Source: Ophiothrix spiculata
Taxonomy: Eukaryota; Echinodermata; Ophiuroidea; Amphilepidida; Ophiotrichidae
Length of the DNA: 36,071 nucleotides
Direction: 5' to 3' (one strand)
Assembly (NCBI GenBank): GCA_000969725.1
Contig: JXSR01S064201.1
The position numbers were made by a program, and so were the translations under genes. Below are positions 1 through 11,198 of the stretch, one piece after another (position 1 is the first letter of the stretch; the number at the start of each line of letters is the position of its first letter). The notes below the pieces were generated by a model that worked only from the letters and a program-made list of their open reading frames with translations, did no database searches and had not been told where the DNA came from.

Positions 1-1070
1 AAGACTGAATTCTGATTTGAGTTGTGAAGATTTAAATTTTTAATGATTTATATATATGTTCTTGTTAAGTTTGATCTAAATCTGATCACAAGAGCTCCGG
101 CATAAATATAATATTTGATGTTATGGTTAGCACAAGCACACATGCAACGTGCGATTCGTCTTTGATTGGATAATTAGAACTGATACGATAATTAAAATAG
201 ATTTTGTTTGACATACCTCGGGCGAGTTTTGAATTTCAAATCGTACCTATACTCATCGATCATTTTAGCTAATTCGTTTCATAGCATATCATATTACGTT
301 GGAAGCAGCTGAGCATATTGAGAAATTATTGGTGTCGATATAATTGTATTAGATGTCATATTGATGAAAAAAGAATATGACTTAAGTACAACATCGTGAT
401 TTTCTTGAAATAATGGTTTAATGTAACTTGCTGTCTTCCTTTTGAATGTAACAAACAATTTACACTTAAAGAGTTTCCTCAAACTTGAAGTCGATAGGAA
501 AGAAATCATATGCAGATAGCTTCAAAGCACGTTCGTTTTTGTTGCCCTTTCCAATACTTAACGACCCACACAATAGAGAAACTTCACCTTATTATACCCG
601 TTTACATCATCATGCTTCCGTTTGGAAAACAGTTAAGTGCGACTGCATGTATTATATAACAGGCATGATCCTCTATTAAAATAGTAATAACAATAACAAT
701 ATACATCCTTAGAATGACAAAAAATATCATTCTTATGCCAGACCTGACAGTTTAAAGACTTTGGCCCGTATTCCAGAAAGGTGTTTAGCTAAATCAAGGT
801 TTTATTTTTCGTCAACAGCACGACTCATTGAACTGTTCTGCTTGGAAGCTGCAATGATGCGTATCATTCCTGGACAGTTGATGCTCAGTTAAACAATGTT
901 TTAGCTAAACATTTTTCTGGAATACGGGCCCAAGTCTTCAGTCGTTTCCAGTCTATTTCGATCAACTTGCCCAGCTATCAAAGATCAGGTTCATAGAAAG
1001 AACATTTTAGTTGGATTCCAAAGTAATGTTTTGGGTTAGGCTTATTTTTTTTAAATTGCGCTTATTTTAT
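1..1070 (+). repeat. Left arm of ~7.1-kb inverted duplication (copy A)
   Basis: This stretch reappears in reverse complement at 6190-7130 with long runs of near-identity. Shared landmarks include ACCTCGGGCGAGTTTTGAA near 215, AACGACCCACACAATAGAGA near 560 and the segment around 1010-1060. By eye, identity is about 85-90 percent outside the MITE inserted at 762-932. The left boundary may lie before the window, because the homology starts at base 1. No coding capacity is apparent; the short frames at 294-509 and 485-679 are not conserved as proteins in the other copies. Confidence 0.85.
762..932. mobile_element. 170-bp MITE, copy 1 of 2
   Basis: The element begins GGCCCGTATTCCAGAAAGG and ends with the inverted CTGGAATACGGGCC. 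An inner inverted pair, TTTAGCTAAA, sits next to both ends, so the terminal inverted repeats run to about 30 bases. The interior is shared with a second copy at 14622-14790. The inverted arm at 6190-7130 lacks the element (TTTAAAGACTTTGTCTTAAG near 6340, read on the minus strand), which confirms insertion. I could not define a clean target-site duplication. It is non-coding; the superfamily is not identified. Confidence 0.85.
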
Positions 1071-1436
1071 TATGCCTCTTCTTATGGTAGAGAATTTTAG
1101 CAGAATAAAAGTTTTGCCCTATTTCCCTGTGTCTACGTCCCTGTGGGAACCATTTAGTTGTAACCACTTTGAACGTGACTTTGTCACTATCTGGCTATTC
1201 CTGCCAGATGTTCTCTTGTCTTCGTTTGTTTTTTGGTAAGGCTTATTTTTATTAACGTTGCGCTTATTTTATTAAACTTCTTCTAAATGTTAGAGAATTT
1301 TAGCAGAATAAATGTCTTGCCCTGTTTCCCTGTGTACGTCCCTGTGGGAACCATTTAGTTTTAGCCACTTTGAACGTGACTTTGAATCTGGCTATCCCTG
1401 ACAGATGTTCTATTGTCTTTGTTTGTTTTTGGTTGT
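1039..1436 (+). repeat. Tandem duplication, ~200-bp unit
   Basis: Two adjacent units (about 1039-1239 and 1240-1436) share GCTTATTTT, TAGAGAATTTTAGCAGAATAA, CCTGTGGGAACCATTTAGTT and CACTTTGAACGTGACTTTG in the same order. The right unit has lost a few bases. Only the first ~30 bases of unit one belong to the inverted-arm homology, so the duplication lies mostly outside the arm. I see no coding potential. Confidence 0.85.
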
Positions 1437-1775
1437 CTTTTTTCTAGTTTCACAAACATGAGTTGATTCATACTCCTCTACATGTATATGACATTCGGTA
1501 TTCTACATTGTGTATTTTGTTACATGAACCAGTCTTTAATATGATAAATAAAACCTACTTGTTATTTAGTTTAATGTTAAATTTCATCACATCATATGCA
1601 TTAAATGCAAATATGCTACACATCTTTGAAATGCCAAACAACTTTCTCAAAACCAAATGTAATTAACCCTATACGACACCAACTTGAGATTTGTGTGGAT
1701 AATTGCTAAAGAAAATATAAAATTACTTTTATATCGACATATTTTTAAGTTAATGGGGGCAATTTTAAAAATAGA

Positions 1776-2515
1776 ATTCTGATTTGAGTTGCTGAGATCT
1801 AAGATTTAAATGATTTCTATATGTTCTTTGGGACGTTTTGTTTAAATCTTTCCACCATTTGGTATCAAAAGTTTTGTTGTGACCTTAGCTTGCCAAATAT
1901 GAGCTTATTTATCACTGAAAACTAAAATTTAAAGCTTTTTCCTTTTACTGTCAACATATGCACCTTGTTGCAGGGACCATGGTCAGCTAACTTCAATCAA
2001 CGCCAGTGATTGGTTTAGCCGTAGTCATGAAAAAACCCGTTTTTCTCAGAATAACCCTTTTTCAATCTAGCTTACAATCCGAAATATTTTCACACATAAG
2101 TCCTATACTCATGATTGTGGTATCATTTTTAATCTGAGATCGCAGGCTTTTCACTTATACCAAAACTCCATTTTCATATTTGTTGACCTCCAAGGCAACG
2201 TTTGCTGTAATGCATCGCATATATATTATGTCAGAAGCAGAAAATTTGATAAAAAGTTCAACATCGTGATTATCTTTACACTATGGTTTGTGGTAATGGG
2301 TGTCTTCCTTAAAATGTCATAAACAAACCAATTTTTAAAAGTTGTTATCGTTAAACTTGAAATCGATAGGAAAGAATCATAAGCAGATAGTTTCACAGCA
2401 CTTTCGTTTTTGTTACCTTTTCTAATACTTAACGACCCACACAATAGAGAAACCTCACCTTATTATATCCATTTACATCATCATGCTTCCGTTTAGAAAA
2501 CAGTTAAAATCCTCT
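1776..2515 (+). repeat. Third, internal copy of the arm repeat (copy B)
   Basis: The segment starts with GAATTCTGATTTGAGTTG, as at position 8, and from 2245 to 2510 tracks 385-640 closely (TTCAACATCGTGATTATCTT, AACGACCCACACAATAGAGA, CATCATGCTTCCGTTT). The middle portion (about 1860-2220) diverges or has been replaced. It lies in direct orientation to copy A and inverted to copy C. Confidence 0.8.
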
Positions 2516-3110
2516 CTCAATGTATGCGTATTTCAGGAGATACTCTTATTTGCATACCTTACAATATTTCAGTTTTTCTTCAACTCTTCGCGATTTTTGT
2601 ACTAAAATATTACTCATATTTTCTCAAAATCCATGTGAAAATTTAATGGCTGAAATATCAATTTTCTTTCAGAAGGAACTAAAATAATGTCTCTCGGGCG
2701 AGTGGATTAATTTTGTTCATGCTAACCACTCTCTTCGTGTTAGTAGTATACATGTAGTTATTTACTTTTTTGTTTGTGACATTGTGTAGTACTTCTTGAT
2801 ATCTACAATATGCGGGGAGTGGTTGTCTTGAATTCTTTGGGACAATTATAATTGAAACACAGACTCACAGATAAGATGATAATAGGAGTCGGATGCAAAT
2901 TTGGCACCAGAGAAAATGTCCATGCACTGAAAGTGTCTTATACTGACGTCAATAGAACATTTTCAATAATAATAATAATTAAAAATCCTGGCTTGAACCA
3001 GAGCTAAAAATGTTGTCCATGTCTTAAGGTTTTTGGTTCAAAATTCATATTTATATTGGGGGAAAGCGAGAACTTAATGACACTTTTATATAGGAGCAAA
3101 TTTTATTAAT
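2516..3110. other. No gene seen; AT-rich spacer
   Basis: I see no open frame, RNA gene or clear repeat beyond a short (AAT)n run near 2958-2974. A CTCGGGCGAG motif near 2694 echoes the one in the arm repeat but without extended similarity. Confidence 0.5.
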
Positions 3111-3121
3111 TTTTTGGAACT

Positions 3122-3370
3122 CGTGTGGTCCAGCGGAACAGTGCAGGTGGTCTAGTGGAACAGTGCAGGACTCCAAATCATGAGGTCGCAAGTTTGAGCC
3201 CCGCTAATGTCCTTGGGCAAGATATTTAAAGGTTTATCCAAATTCCGATGGTTATGTGTCTTAAGATTTCGATAGTAGAGGTGAAATGATTGTGACGATT
3301 TCCAACTAACAGCGTAATAATAATGTCAAGCGCTATGATACTACTGTGAATAGCGCAATATACAGTATGT
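3122..3370 (+). mobile_element. tRNA-derived SINE with V-SINE-like central motif
   Basis: The head GGTGGTCTAGTGGAACAGTG resembles an A box, and AGTTTGAGCCCC about 50 bases on resembles a decayed B box. The anticodon position would read CCA, tRNA-Trp-like, by weak folding. It is followed by GTCCTTGGGCAAGATATTT, close to the conserved body motif of V-type SINEs of aquatic animals. The 3' part carries a GCGCTAT/ATAGCGC hairpin (3330-3356), similar in style to the CR1-like LINE tail at 11100. A 22-bp direct duplication sits at the head (3125-3146 and 3147-3168). It is too degraded to be a tRNA gene. Confidence 0.7.
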
Positions 3371-5382
3371 GCTTATAAAATAGCAAGGTTGAAAAACAAA
3401 AATATTAAGATTATAAGCGGGCACCCTGTAACGCAAATTTATCATTGAAAATAAAAAAGAGTTTCTACTCATCGTTGAACTGTTTATTTCATCCAATTTG
3501 GTTATTCCTACGCGAAGATACAGCACATTGAAAATGGGCCAAGAATTTCAAACCGGACGATTTATAAAACATCAAATGCATAATGAAGTATCATAATCAA
3601 GATAAAAAGAGAGCGATATGCATAACACAAATGAGCATTTTAAACTGATTTGGTTTATTTTACCAATGTGAAGCTTGACGATATGAAAATAGTATTCCTC
3701 AATAACTTTTAATAAAACAAACAGATGATTGATTTGAAAAATAAATATCGTAACTGAGAAAAACAATTTACTTTTTGTTATGGCGTTTTCATTCAGTGCA
3801 TGTATTAGCTTCAAAAATGGATTGAATTTAAAGGGCTTGCGTATATTGACCCCTAATTATTAACAAAATTAATGTGTCAATTAAATGCAAAACTCAGATT
3901 CACATGTAGTATTTTGTAGTTGCATTGGTGATCTTAAAAACCGGCAATTTGTTTTATAATTGCCTTGCAAAGCAGGGATCTCATTATGACATTTGTCAGA
4001 AGCGAATTTAGCATTCCTGCTTTATGCGGCATTAATTACGATATTTTAAAGATGAAAAGAATGACATTTTTTAAACAAAACTAACCAATTAGTTAGATTT
4101 TTACAAGTTTCTCACTTTTCGATTTAACAAGATACTTTCATTTGTTTTTTATATGACACGACACAAAAGCAAAGTTTCTATCTGCAGTCGAAGTTGTTCT
4201 CATTAACTTTAATGCAATCTACATATTATTATTATTGTTGTGGCATTAAGATCATGAAATCGGACCAACTCAATTATTGAGGGCTTCAGAAAACATTTCA
4301 TAATTTTTGAACCATATATCCACATTTTACAAAATAAAAAGCTCGTAGTATAGCCGAGCGAATGGCAATAATGTCATATTGTTTGTATTACACCGTAATT
4401 CTTCCAGAAAAAATCACACAAAATCTTGCGTTTTAATTGGCACAGACAGTAAATACTGGATATTATTAATATAATTAGTTTGTCATTTCTTTTAAGATAT
4501 ATATTTCGCTTTTGAGTTACCATGTCTAAATGTCTGCAGCTACCGTTCATCGAATATTTGATGTGATATAGCAACATATGATTACCAAAGCTGTCCAAAG
4601 TACAAACATAAAAAGAAGCAAACCATACTTTTCATTTTGAGGGCCAGAATATTTTCATCTGTCAGCTTGTCGTCCCTGATACACATACTTAAAATCAGAT
4701 TCCACATAATGACATATATACTGACATATCTGGAACTGCATTTACATTTATATTTTAAATTGAAAGGATTGAAGTATCTTTCAAATAAATAACGAATTCA
4801 GTAGGTCGTGGATGATGTATATTGGAAAAGACGACACGTGTCGCTTAAGGGTAGAAGAGATAACACGTTAGTTACAACGGATAGAACTCACAAACATTTT
4901 ATTCCCGGTTTGAAAGTAATCGTAGTCCCCCTGAAATGGTAGTCCGCCTTCCATAGATCATAAAGCGTGAAGCTAATGTTGCATGAGAGTTGTTAGCGTA
5001 TAATTTACTGTAAAACCCGGACATTAAGAACGAGAGACTTGCATTCCTGCTACTCCGGTACACTGGCAAGTTCACTTAAATGCTTATAAAACGAGTTAAA
5101 CTTCAAAATCACTTGTTTTACTTACAAAGTTCAATGTTGTAAATGAGTTTAATCGTGATGTTATTTATCGCAAACGCTTTAAGGTTCTTTATCGACAATA
5201 TATATTATAACCCTGAAGCTCCCAAAAGTTACAAAAGGTTACAAGAGAAAATCATCAAAATCGCCTAGTCATAGACGGAGATCTTTAATATATTGGCACC
5301 AAATCGCTGTCTAGGGAGCGCCCCTCCCCCGGGTGGATTGTTAAAGGTGGTCATGGGATTGGGATGCGAGATGTCCTTGGTT
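3371..5382. other. No gene seen; 2-kb spacer inside the inverted duplication
   Basis: The short frames here (3341-3526, 3572-3814, 4374-4598, all minus) have no recognisable protein motif and are AT-rich, so I treat them as chance. No tRNA, clear repeat or conserved motif was recognised. Confidence 0.45.
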
Positions 5383-5434
5383 CGCGGAAAATAAGGATGT
5401 CAAAACCGCCAATTTTTGACACCCTTATTTTGCG
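5383..5434. repeat. Hairpin, ~20-bp stem
   Basis: CGCGGAAAATAAGGATGTCA and its near-complement in 5413-5434 (TTTTTGACACCCTTATTTT then GCG) form an imperfect stem with a short loop. The surroundings (5300-5470) are more GC-rich than the neighbourhood. It could be a small MITE core or a chance palindrome. Confidence 0.55.
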
Positions 5435-6065
5435 ACGAGGACGAAAACGAATGGGGTAGGCAAGAGGTTCGGGTTAAGGTTATATTTTATAAAGTCAAGA
5501 AGAGTTTATTGCTGTAATGTTGGACTGTCGGACTATTTGTTGGAATGATAATGTATAATTGACCATAACAGTTGGTAGTTGAAGTTTTATTCCAAATGAT
5601 ATATCACATTTATGATCAGCTTAAAGCTATCTTGATTATTTTGGAAATACTCTTCTGAATGTCAGCAACGTTTTTATTAGTTCTTTTTGTATAGTTTAAG
5701 AAGAATATGGTTCGGACAACATTGTCGCCAAAGGGAATACCAATATTAATCTTGCAGACTGTTTTCCCCGAATCAGCAAAATATATAGCAAGTAACGGAA
5801 GATGAAGCTTATTACATATGATCTGATTGACACTTTCATTGAATAAAGAATTAACAGGAGGTTTGACGTAATGTCTCTATGGTGAAACAGAATAGAGTAA
5901 GGAGATTACGAAAACGTGTCTGTTTTGCACGTTGTTTACAAGTATTTTTGGGAAACAACACTTGCATTTACATTATTTAGGAAATAGCAGATAAGAAGAG
6001 GCTTAACCCTAACCCTGATAAAACTCACTTTCGCTCACTGTCAAAAATCACCAAAATGCGCCTAA

Positions 6066-6160
6066 GGCCCCGTGGTGGTCTGCTAGTGGTGTGCCTCGCT
6101 TGGGAAGTCAGGGGTCATGGGTTCGAATCCCGATCAAAACATGCTTTTTTCTACTGTGAC
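6066..6160 (+). mobile_element. tRNA-derived SINE head
   Basis: GGTGGTCTGCTAGTGGT (A-box-like) is followed about 45 bases later by GGGTTCGAATCCC, a canonical B box. The flanks do not form an acceptor stem and the anticodon arm does not fold properly, so this is a tRNA-derived SINE or tRNA pseudogene rather than a working tRNA. Short telomere-like motifs (CTTAACCCTAACCC near 6002 and GGGTTAGGGTTA near 6178) flank it. Confidence 0.6.
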
Positions 6161-6189
6161 GTAGCACCTCTCGATTCAGGGTTAGGGTT

Positions 6190-7130
6190 AATAGAATAAA
6201 CGCAATTAAAAAAAAATAAGCCTAACCCAAAATACTACTTTGGAATCCAGCTAAAATGTTCTTTCTATGAACATAGCGATACTAAAATAAGAACTGATCT
6301 TTGATAGCTGGGAAAGTTGATCAAAATAAACTAGAAACGACTTAAGACAAAGTCTTTAAACTATTATGTCTGACATAAGAATGCAAACATGTGGTGTGTG
6401 TTTTTTTTTTTTTTTTTGCATTCTAAGGATATATATTGTTAACTCTTTTGAACTTTACAGAGAAATCGTGCTTGGTATATAGTACATGCAGTCGCACTTA
6501 ACTGTTTCCAAACGAAAGCATGATGATGTAAACGGATATAATAAGGTGAGGTTTCTCTATTGTGTGGGTCGTTAAGTATTAGAAAAGGCAACAAAAACGA
6601 ACGTGCTTTGAAGCTATCTGCTTATGATTTCTTTCCTAACGACTTCAAGTTTGAGGAAACTTTTGAAGTGTACTTTGTTTATTACATTCAAAAGGAAGAC
6701 AGCAGGTTACCTTAAACCATTCTTTCAAGATAATCACGATGTTGTACTTAAGTCATATTCTTTTTACATCACCATTTAGCACGTTACATGACATGTATTG
6801 TAATACAATTATATCGACAACAATAACTTCTCAATATGCTCAGCTGCTTACAACGTAATATTATATGCTATGAAACGAATAAGCTTAAATGAATCGATGA
6901 GTGTAGGTAGGATTTGAAATTCAAAACTCGCCCGAGGTATGTAAAACAAAATCTATGTTAATTACCGTATCAGTTCTAATTCTTCAATTAAAGACGAATA
7001 GCACGTTGCCTGTGTGTTTGTGCTAACCAAAACATCAAATATTATATTTATGCGGGTGCTCTTGTGATCAGATTTAGATAAAACCTAATAAGAACATATA
7101 TATATAAATAATTTAAATTTTGATCTTAAC
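6190..7130 (-). repeat. Right arm of the inverted duplication (copy C)
   Basis: Reverse complement of 1-1070: TAAGCCTAACCCAAAA near 6219, ACGACTTAAGACAAAG near 6337, TGTGTGGGTCGTTAAGTATT near 6561 and AACTCGCCCGAGGTATGT near 6926 each match the left arm. It lacks the MITE present in copy A and carries a T17 run at 6401-6417. The right boundary falls near 7130, where similarity fades. Confidence 0.85.
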
Positions 7131-8650
7131 AACCCAAAAGCATTTATGAATCTCGAACTAAATACAGGAATGTCAATCATTTACTTTAATAGAAACGAGG
7201 TCCAACAACAACCATCATTGTAAACAATCTGGTTTATGCAAATGAACTTACACCCAATATAGGTTTTAGGTAAAACGCATAGACCAAATTTGACCTCACA
7301 CAAGGAAAATAACCACTCGCCAAACTTAACACATAAATGCACTTATATTTCCATGATTTATATTTCAAAATGTTTCACAACATTTATGCTTAAAAGCAAA
7401 TTGATTTGGTATTCTATGCTACTTTGGTGAGTTTACAGGCTTTTTAAAATAGGCACCAAACCCCAGGAATATGCATACGCATCTCAAAACAATTTTTATG
7501 TAAATTGGTCCAGTGCATGTACACTTGTTATAAAATTTCTTCTGATATACTCTGTTAATTTACCTTTTATATGTTATTTTAATCTAACAGTGTTTTTTAT
7601 CTTATTGAAACTCGTCTACATTATTATACTTGCATTCAACCTAGCTTTTAATCAACTTTATTTTATTAAGCTTTTATTTACATATAGGACATAAACTTAA
7701 TTCTGTGCGTTATTGCCTGAAGACTTCATAGAATGGTAACACATAAAGTTGACTTCTAGTTTTCATTAACATGATTAAGTAAAATGTTTTTGAAACCGTA
7801 AAACATTATATATAAGGATTTGCGTGTGTGCTCAAATTGTGCCACCTTTCCAATCGACGATACATCTACTTAACTTTACTTAACTATCAATAGACCTGGC
7901 CTCAAGGCACTAAATATCTGATCAAAAGGCAATTGTGATGCGCGACTGTGTACCTGGAAGATATTCATTGTTATGAATAATCAAAATAGGTCTGAATAGT
8001 CATGATAAGAGTATATAGATGATAGTGCCCTAATGATGCTAACATTCAAATACTGAGTAGTTTTTTAATGATTATCTCCATAAGCGAACAAACATTTATT
8101 GTCATGATATAGAACTTGATATTGCTATTCAAAAGGCCAATATTTCTTATGCAAATTGACCCAGTGAAGTAGGAATGTTAGCCCCCCGTTGTTAGCTGTT
8201 GTTATTGTCACAGTTGTACAGTAAGGGTCAAAGTATAGTTTTTATGAGCTATCAAATATTTGGTTCAAGTCTTTGTTATATTATAATCTGATATACAGTT
8301 TCAATGTATTTTCTATCATACACCACAAACTTTTGTATGATGTCAAATGTTTGGTGATTTACAATACCAAACATACGTTAATGGTTAGAAGATGCATTGA
8401 TTCTCAATGTAATAATAACAAAGACTTGGTAGCTCAATATTTGGTAGCTCAAAAGAACTATAATATGATACTATAGACTAGGCTAACAAATCTCACGCAA
8501 CATTAGTTTCACACTTTATTCCGTAAATGGTCTATATGGTGGAACTAATAGATTCCAGAATTACCTTTACACCAGGTGAATGAACAGAAACGTATTTAAT
8601 GACATAAAAATGACATAAAAATTCAATTAAAACACCAACAACCTGTATTG
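7131..8650. other. No gene seen; AT-rich spacer
   Basis: I recognise nothing in this 1.5 kb apart from a short direct repeat (TTGGTAGCTCA twice at about 8427-8455). The frame at 8273-8476 has no protein motif and coincides with AT-rich, low-complexity DNA. Confidence 0.45.
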
Positions 8651-8654
8651 CCGG

Positions 8655-8817
8655 TGTAATGAAATACAGCGTCCGTGTGACTGAGTGTCCTAGCTGCTAT
8701 TCAGTTGTGTAGAACGTAGTTGTGCATGTGCGATCAATAAATCATTGATTGCGACTTATTCCGTGCGGTTCAATTAGACCCGGACTCCTGGTTATGGGAG
8801 CACTCAGTCTCATTACA
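8655..8817. mobile_element. Possible solo LTR, 163 bp
   Basis: The segment begins TGTAATGA and ends TCATTACA, the TG...CA inverted ends expected of an LTR, and is flanked on both sides by CCGG (8651-8654, 8818-8821), a 4-bp candidate target duplication. AATAAA lies at 8736-8741, suitable for an LTR polyadenylation signal. No reverse transcriptase or gag homology lies next to it. The right flank is complicated by a 38-bp tandem duplication that straddles the end, so a MITE or chance inverted repeat remains possible. The strand is not certain. Confidence 0.45.
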
Positions 8818-8857
8818 CCGGACTCCTGGTTATGGGAGACACTCAATCTCAATTCAC
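8780..8857 (+). repeat. Tandem duplication, ~38-bp unit
   Basis: CCGGACTCCTGGTTATGGGA occurs twice, at 8780 and 8818, each followed by a similar CACTCA(G/A)TCTCA tail. The junction of the two units coincides with the proposed LTR end. Confidence 0.85.
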
Positions 8858-8889
8858 GTGCCTAACCTATCCAACCTTAGACGATACCC

Positions 8890-9835
8890 CTATTTTTTTC
8901 ATCAAAAAGGAACGCAAAGGATGTTGATATTACTCAATGATTTGGTCAGTTGCATTTGCGTTTCACGATAGATATAAAGAGATTTAGGTGGCATGTTGGA
9001 TCAATACATTCACGAAATCATAATCACCTGAATCTATATTCAAACCGCATATTATCTTATTCAAAGTAATTTCAAAATTATTTATTCTCTTCAGAAAATT
9101 TACGTAAGTCGAAAATTGTTGCCAGAAGTTTTTGATTTTATTACATGATACAAAATGTTCATAGTTATCGATACATTTGCAAAATTCACATAGATTGTTG
9201 CTACTTAATTTCCATGTAAAAATTTCCATGTTTTTACAACAAACAAGGTTATGAATAACATTTATTGGAAATGACCTATTTTATCTATAAATCGGTCTTC
9301 AATTTTGAAACCAAAGACTTTATTCCAAATGTTGCAATAAATGTTTTCATTTTCCCAGTATCGAATGCAAAATGTTTCATCCGAATTTTTATTTAAAAGC
9401 TGATATATAATTTTGGTTGGTAAATTTTTAATGTGTTTATGTTTGTTGTCTACAAAAATTAAGGGTTTGGATCTCTTCTTTGACGAGTAAAGAGTATTTC
9501 GTTTAAAATTGTCTTTCCATTCTTTTGGAATTTCATTAAAGACTTTAGAAAACATTTTTTACACATTTAACCTTGTCAGACAATTTTGCCAGAGTGATAA
9601 ATTGTTTTTTATCAATTATATCACTTTTGATAATATCAGCTGCAATCCATTCTGCAAAGTACACAACTTTTCCATTAAATCTAATCTTATCATTACCCCA
9701 TATAATGTCGTCCTTGGTGATTGACCCATGATCTAAATTTCCTCTATTTGTATCCTGCAGAATGTACCAAGCTTTCAAGACATCTTGAATGTAGGAATTT
9801 TCTGTTTGCAAATATGTGGTACGTCTCTAGGTTTT
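8890..9835 (-). pseudogene. L1/Tx1-like LINE ORF2 C-terminal relic
   Basis: Read on the minus strand from about 9835 to 8984, the translation resembles the region downstream of the reverse transcriptase in L1/Tx1-type LINE proteins. It has a DVLKAW segment, then IIWGNDKIRFNGKVVYFAEW, and after a frame change near 9550 EWKDNF and WNKVF. A further stop and frame change near 9245 leads to a HNLV...TWKL segment and a zf-RVT-like zinc knuckle CEFC-x7-H-x3-C (frame 8984-9229). At least two frame disruptions and one stop make it a pseudogene. The reverse transcriptase and endonuclease domains are absent, so the copy is 5' truncated. The 3' region (8890-8968) is shared with 11955-12040. Clade is inferred from the motif pattern only. 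Confidence 0.75.
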
Positions 9836-10865
9836 CAATTAAGTTAGAGAATTAGGTGCAATCCCCCGAGTGACTTGAATAAACGTTTAACCACATTTCC
9901 CGATACACAGTTCTTATTTGTTAGTAACAATCTTGATATTCATCTAGTTTTTAAAGCATAAATAGATGGAAATAATATAAGTTAATATAATTTAAGATAT
10001 AAATAGATGAAAATAATAGAGTACAGAACAATTCGGGAGACTTTTTCATAATGCTTTATATCTTACCTCCATCAAAATGTTAAAAGGTAAAAGCTTTTTA
10101 TACTTCCATTGTGCGAATATAATGAGATTTGGCTATCTATCCGTTTCATTCGTCATAGGTAATACTGCAAGCCACTTTCCATCAAAAGTATTTGCAAGGA
10201 GTCGAAGTGTCTCTTACAGTATTTATGTCGCTTCTTCAAAACACCTGTTTAAAGGTTAAAATACGCTAATTACTGACTCTTGACATGTTTTTGCGTCTTA
10301 AACCGAGACAGAAATATCCGTTCAATATTGTCTCAATTGGCGTTTTAAAGGCAGCACTTAAAGCTTGCATTATGAAAACACCATTTAAGTGTTAAAAGTA
10401 ACGCTTGATTTTTTCCCATTATTACCGGAGAGTTTTAGAATTAAAATTTTCAACAGTTTTAAATAAGAATGCACTAGAATAATACATTAGTTACTACTGG
10501 AAAATTCATTTTTTTTTGATCAGAGCAAATTAAAATCTTCGCATATTTAATGACTTGACAACTGCCCATTTTTTTTTACCGTCTATTGATATATTCAATC
10601 GTAAAGAATCAAATGTTAAAATGACACTTTGTCAAATATACTTGACAAAAGATGAGATCTTTATGAAACATTTAACTTTATAGTTATTGCCAATACATTT
10701 TGAGTCTTATGAAAGCTAGTGTCAACGTTGTCGCATGACCGTTATAAAACCGATCTGAAGATTAGAAGATTTATATTAGTTTTATTTTTGTCTTCTCGTA
10801 TAGTTTTCCTTACTGGGAAATTTAGAATTATCAGGAAAAGGACGAACATTACGAAAAGACAGGTT
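9836..10865. other. No gene seen; AT-rich spacer
   Basis: A short imperfect direct repeat (ATAAATAGATGRAAATAAT near 9958 and 10001) is the only structure noticed. The frame at 10077-10259 has no recognisable motif. Confidence 0.45.
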
Positions 10866-11135
10866 AGAGGTTTATCCTCTTATTTTCATCTCTATAGAAC
10901 CACGTATGCTCTTCGTTCCGACTCTGCCATTACTTTCAGTGTACCTCGCTCCAAGAAGCAATCTTGTGATCGTGTCATATCTGTTGCAGGCCCTCGTCTT
11001 GGAATGAGTTACCATTGAGCATTCGTCTTATTATAAAGGGTCGTCTTATTATAAAGTCACATCTTTTTCCTGTCTAAATTTTTCCCTTTTCTTCTCTTAA
11101 GCGCCTTGCATACTTTGTAAAAGGCGCTATATAAA

Positions 11136-11164
<29 letters not shown>
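10866..11164 (+). pseudogene. CR1/Jockey-like LINE 3' end with (ATT)n tail
   Basis: The frame ending at 11018 carries YALRSDSAITFSVPR and DRVISVAGPRL, matching the C-terminal block of CR1/Jockey-type LINE proteins (usually LRSS...VPR...GDRAFSVAAPRLWN.LP). A one-base loss near 11000 shifts the frame, and the next frame continues NELPLSIR and later KSHLF. A short duplication of CGTCTTATTATAAAG lies at about 11025-11056. The 3' end has an AGCGCCTT/AAGGCGCT hairpin (11100-11128), then ATATAAAT and (ATT)n at 11138-11164. Only the last ~50 codons and the 3' tail survive. Confidence 0.85.
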
Positions 11165-11166
<2 letters not shown>

Positions 11167-11198
11167 CAATTACCTACCCCAATGATTCATATGCAATT

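Noticed and set aside
6066..6160. Functional tRNA gene
   Set aside because: A and B boxes are present, but no seven-base acceptor stem and no proper anticodon arm can be formed.
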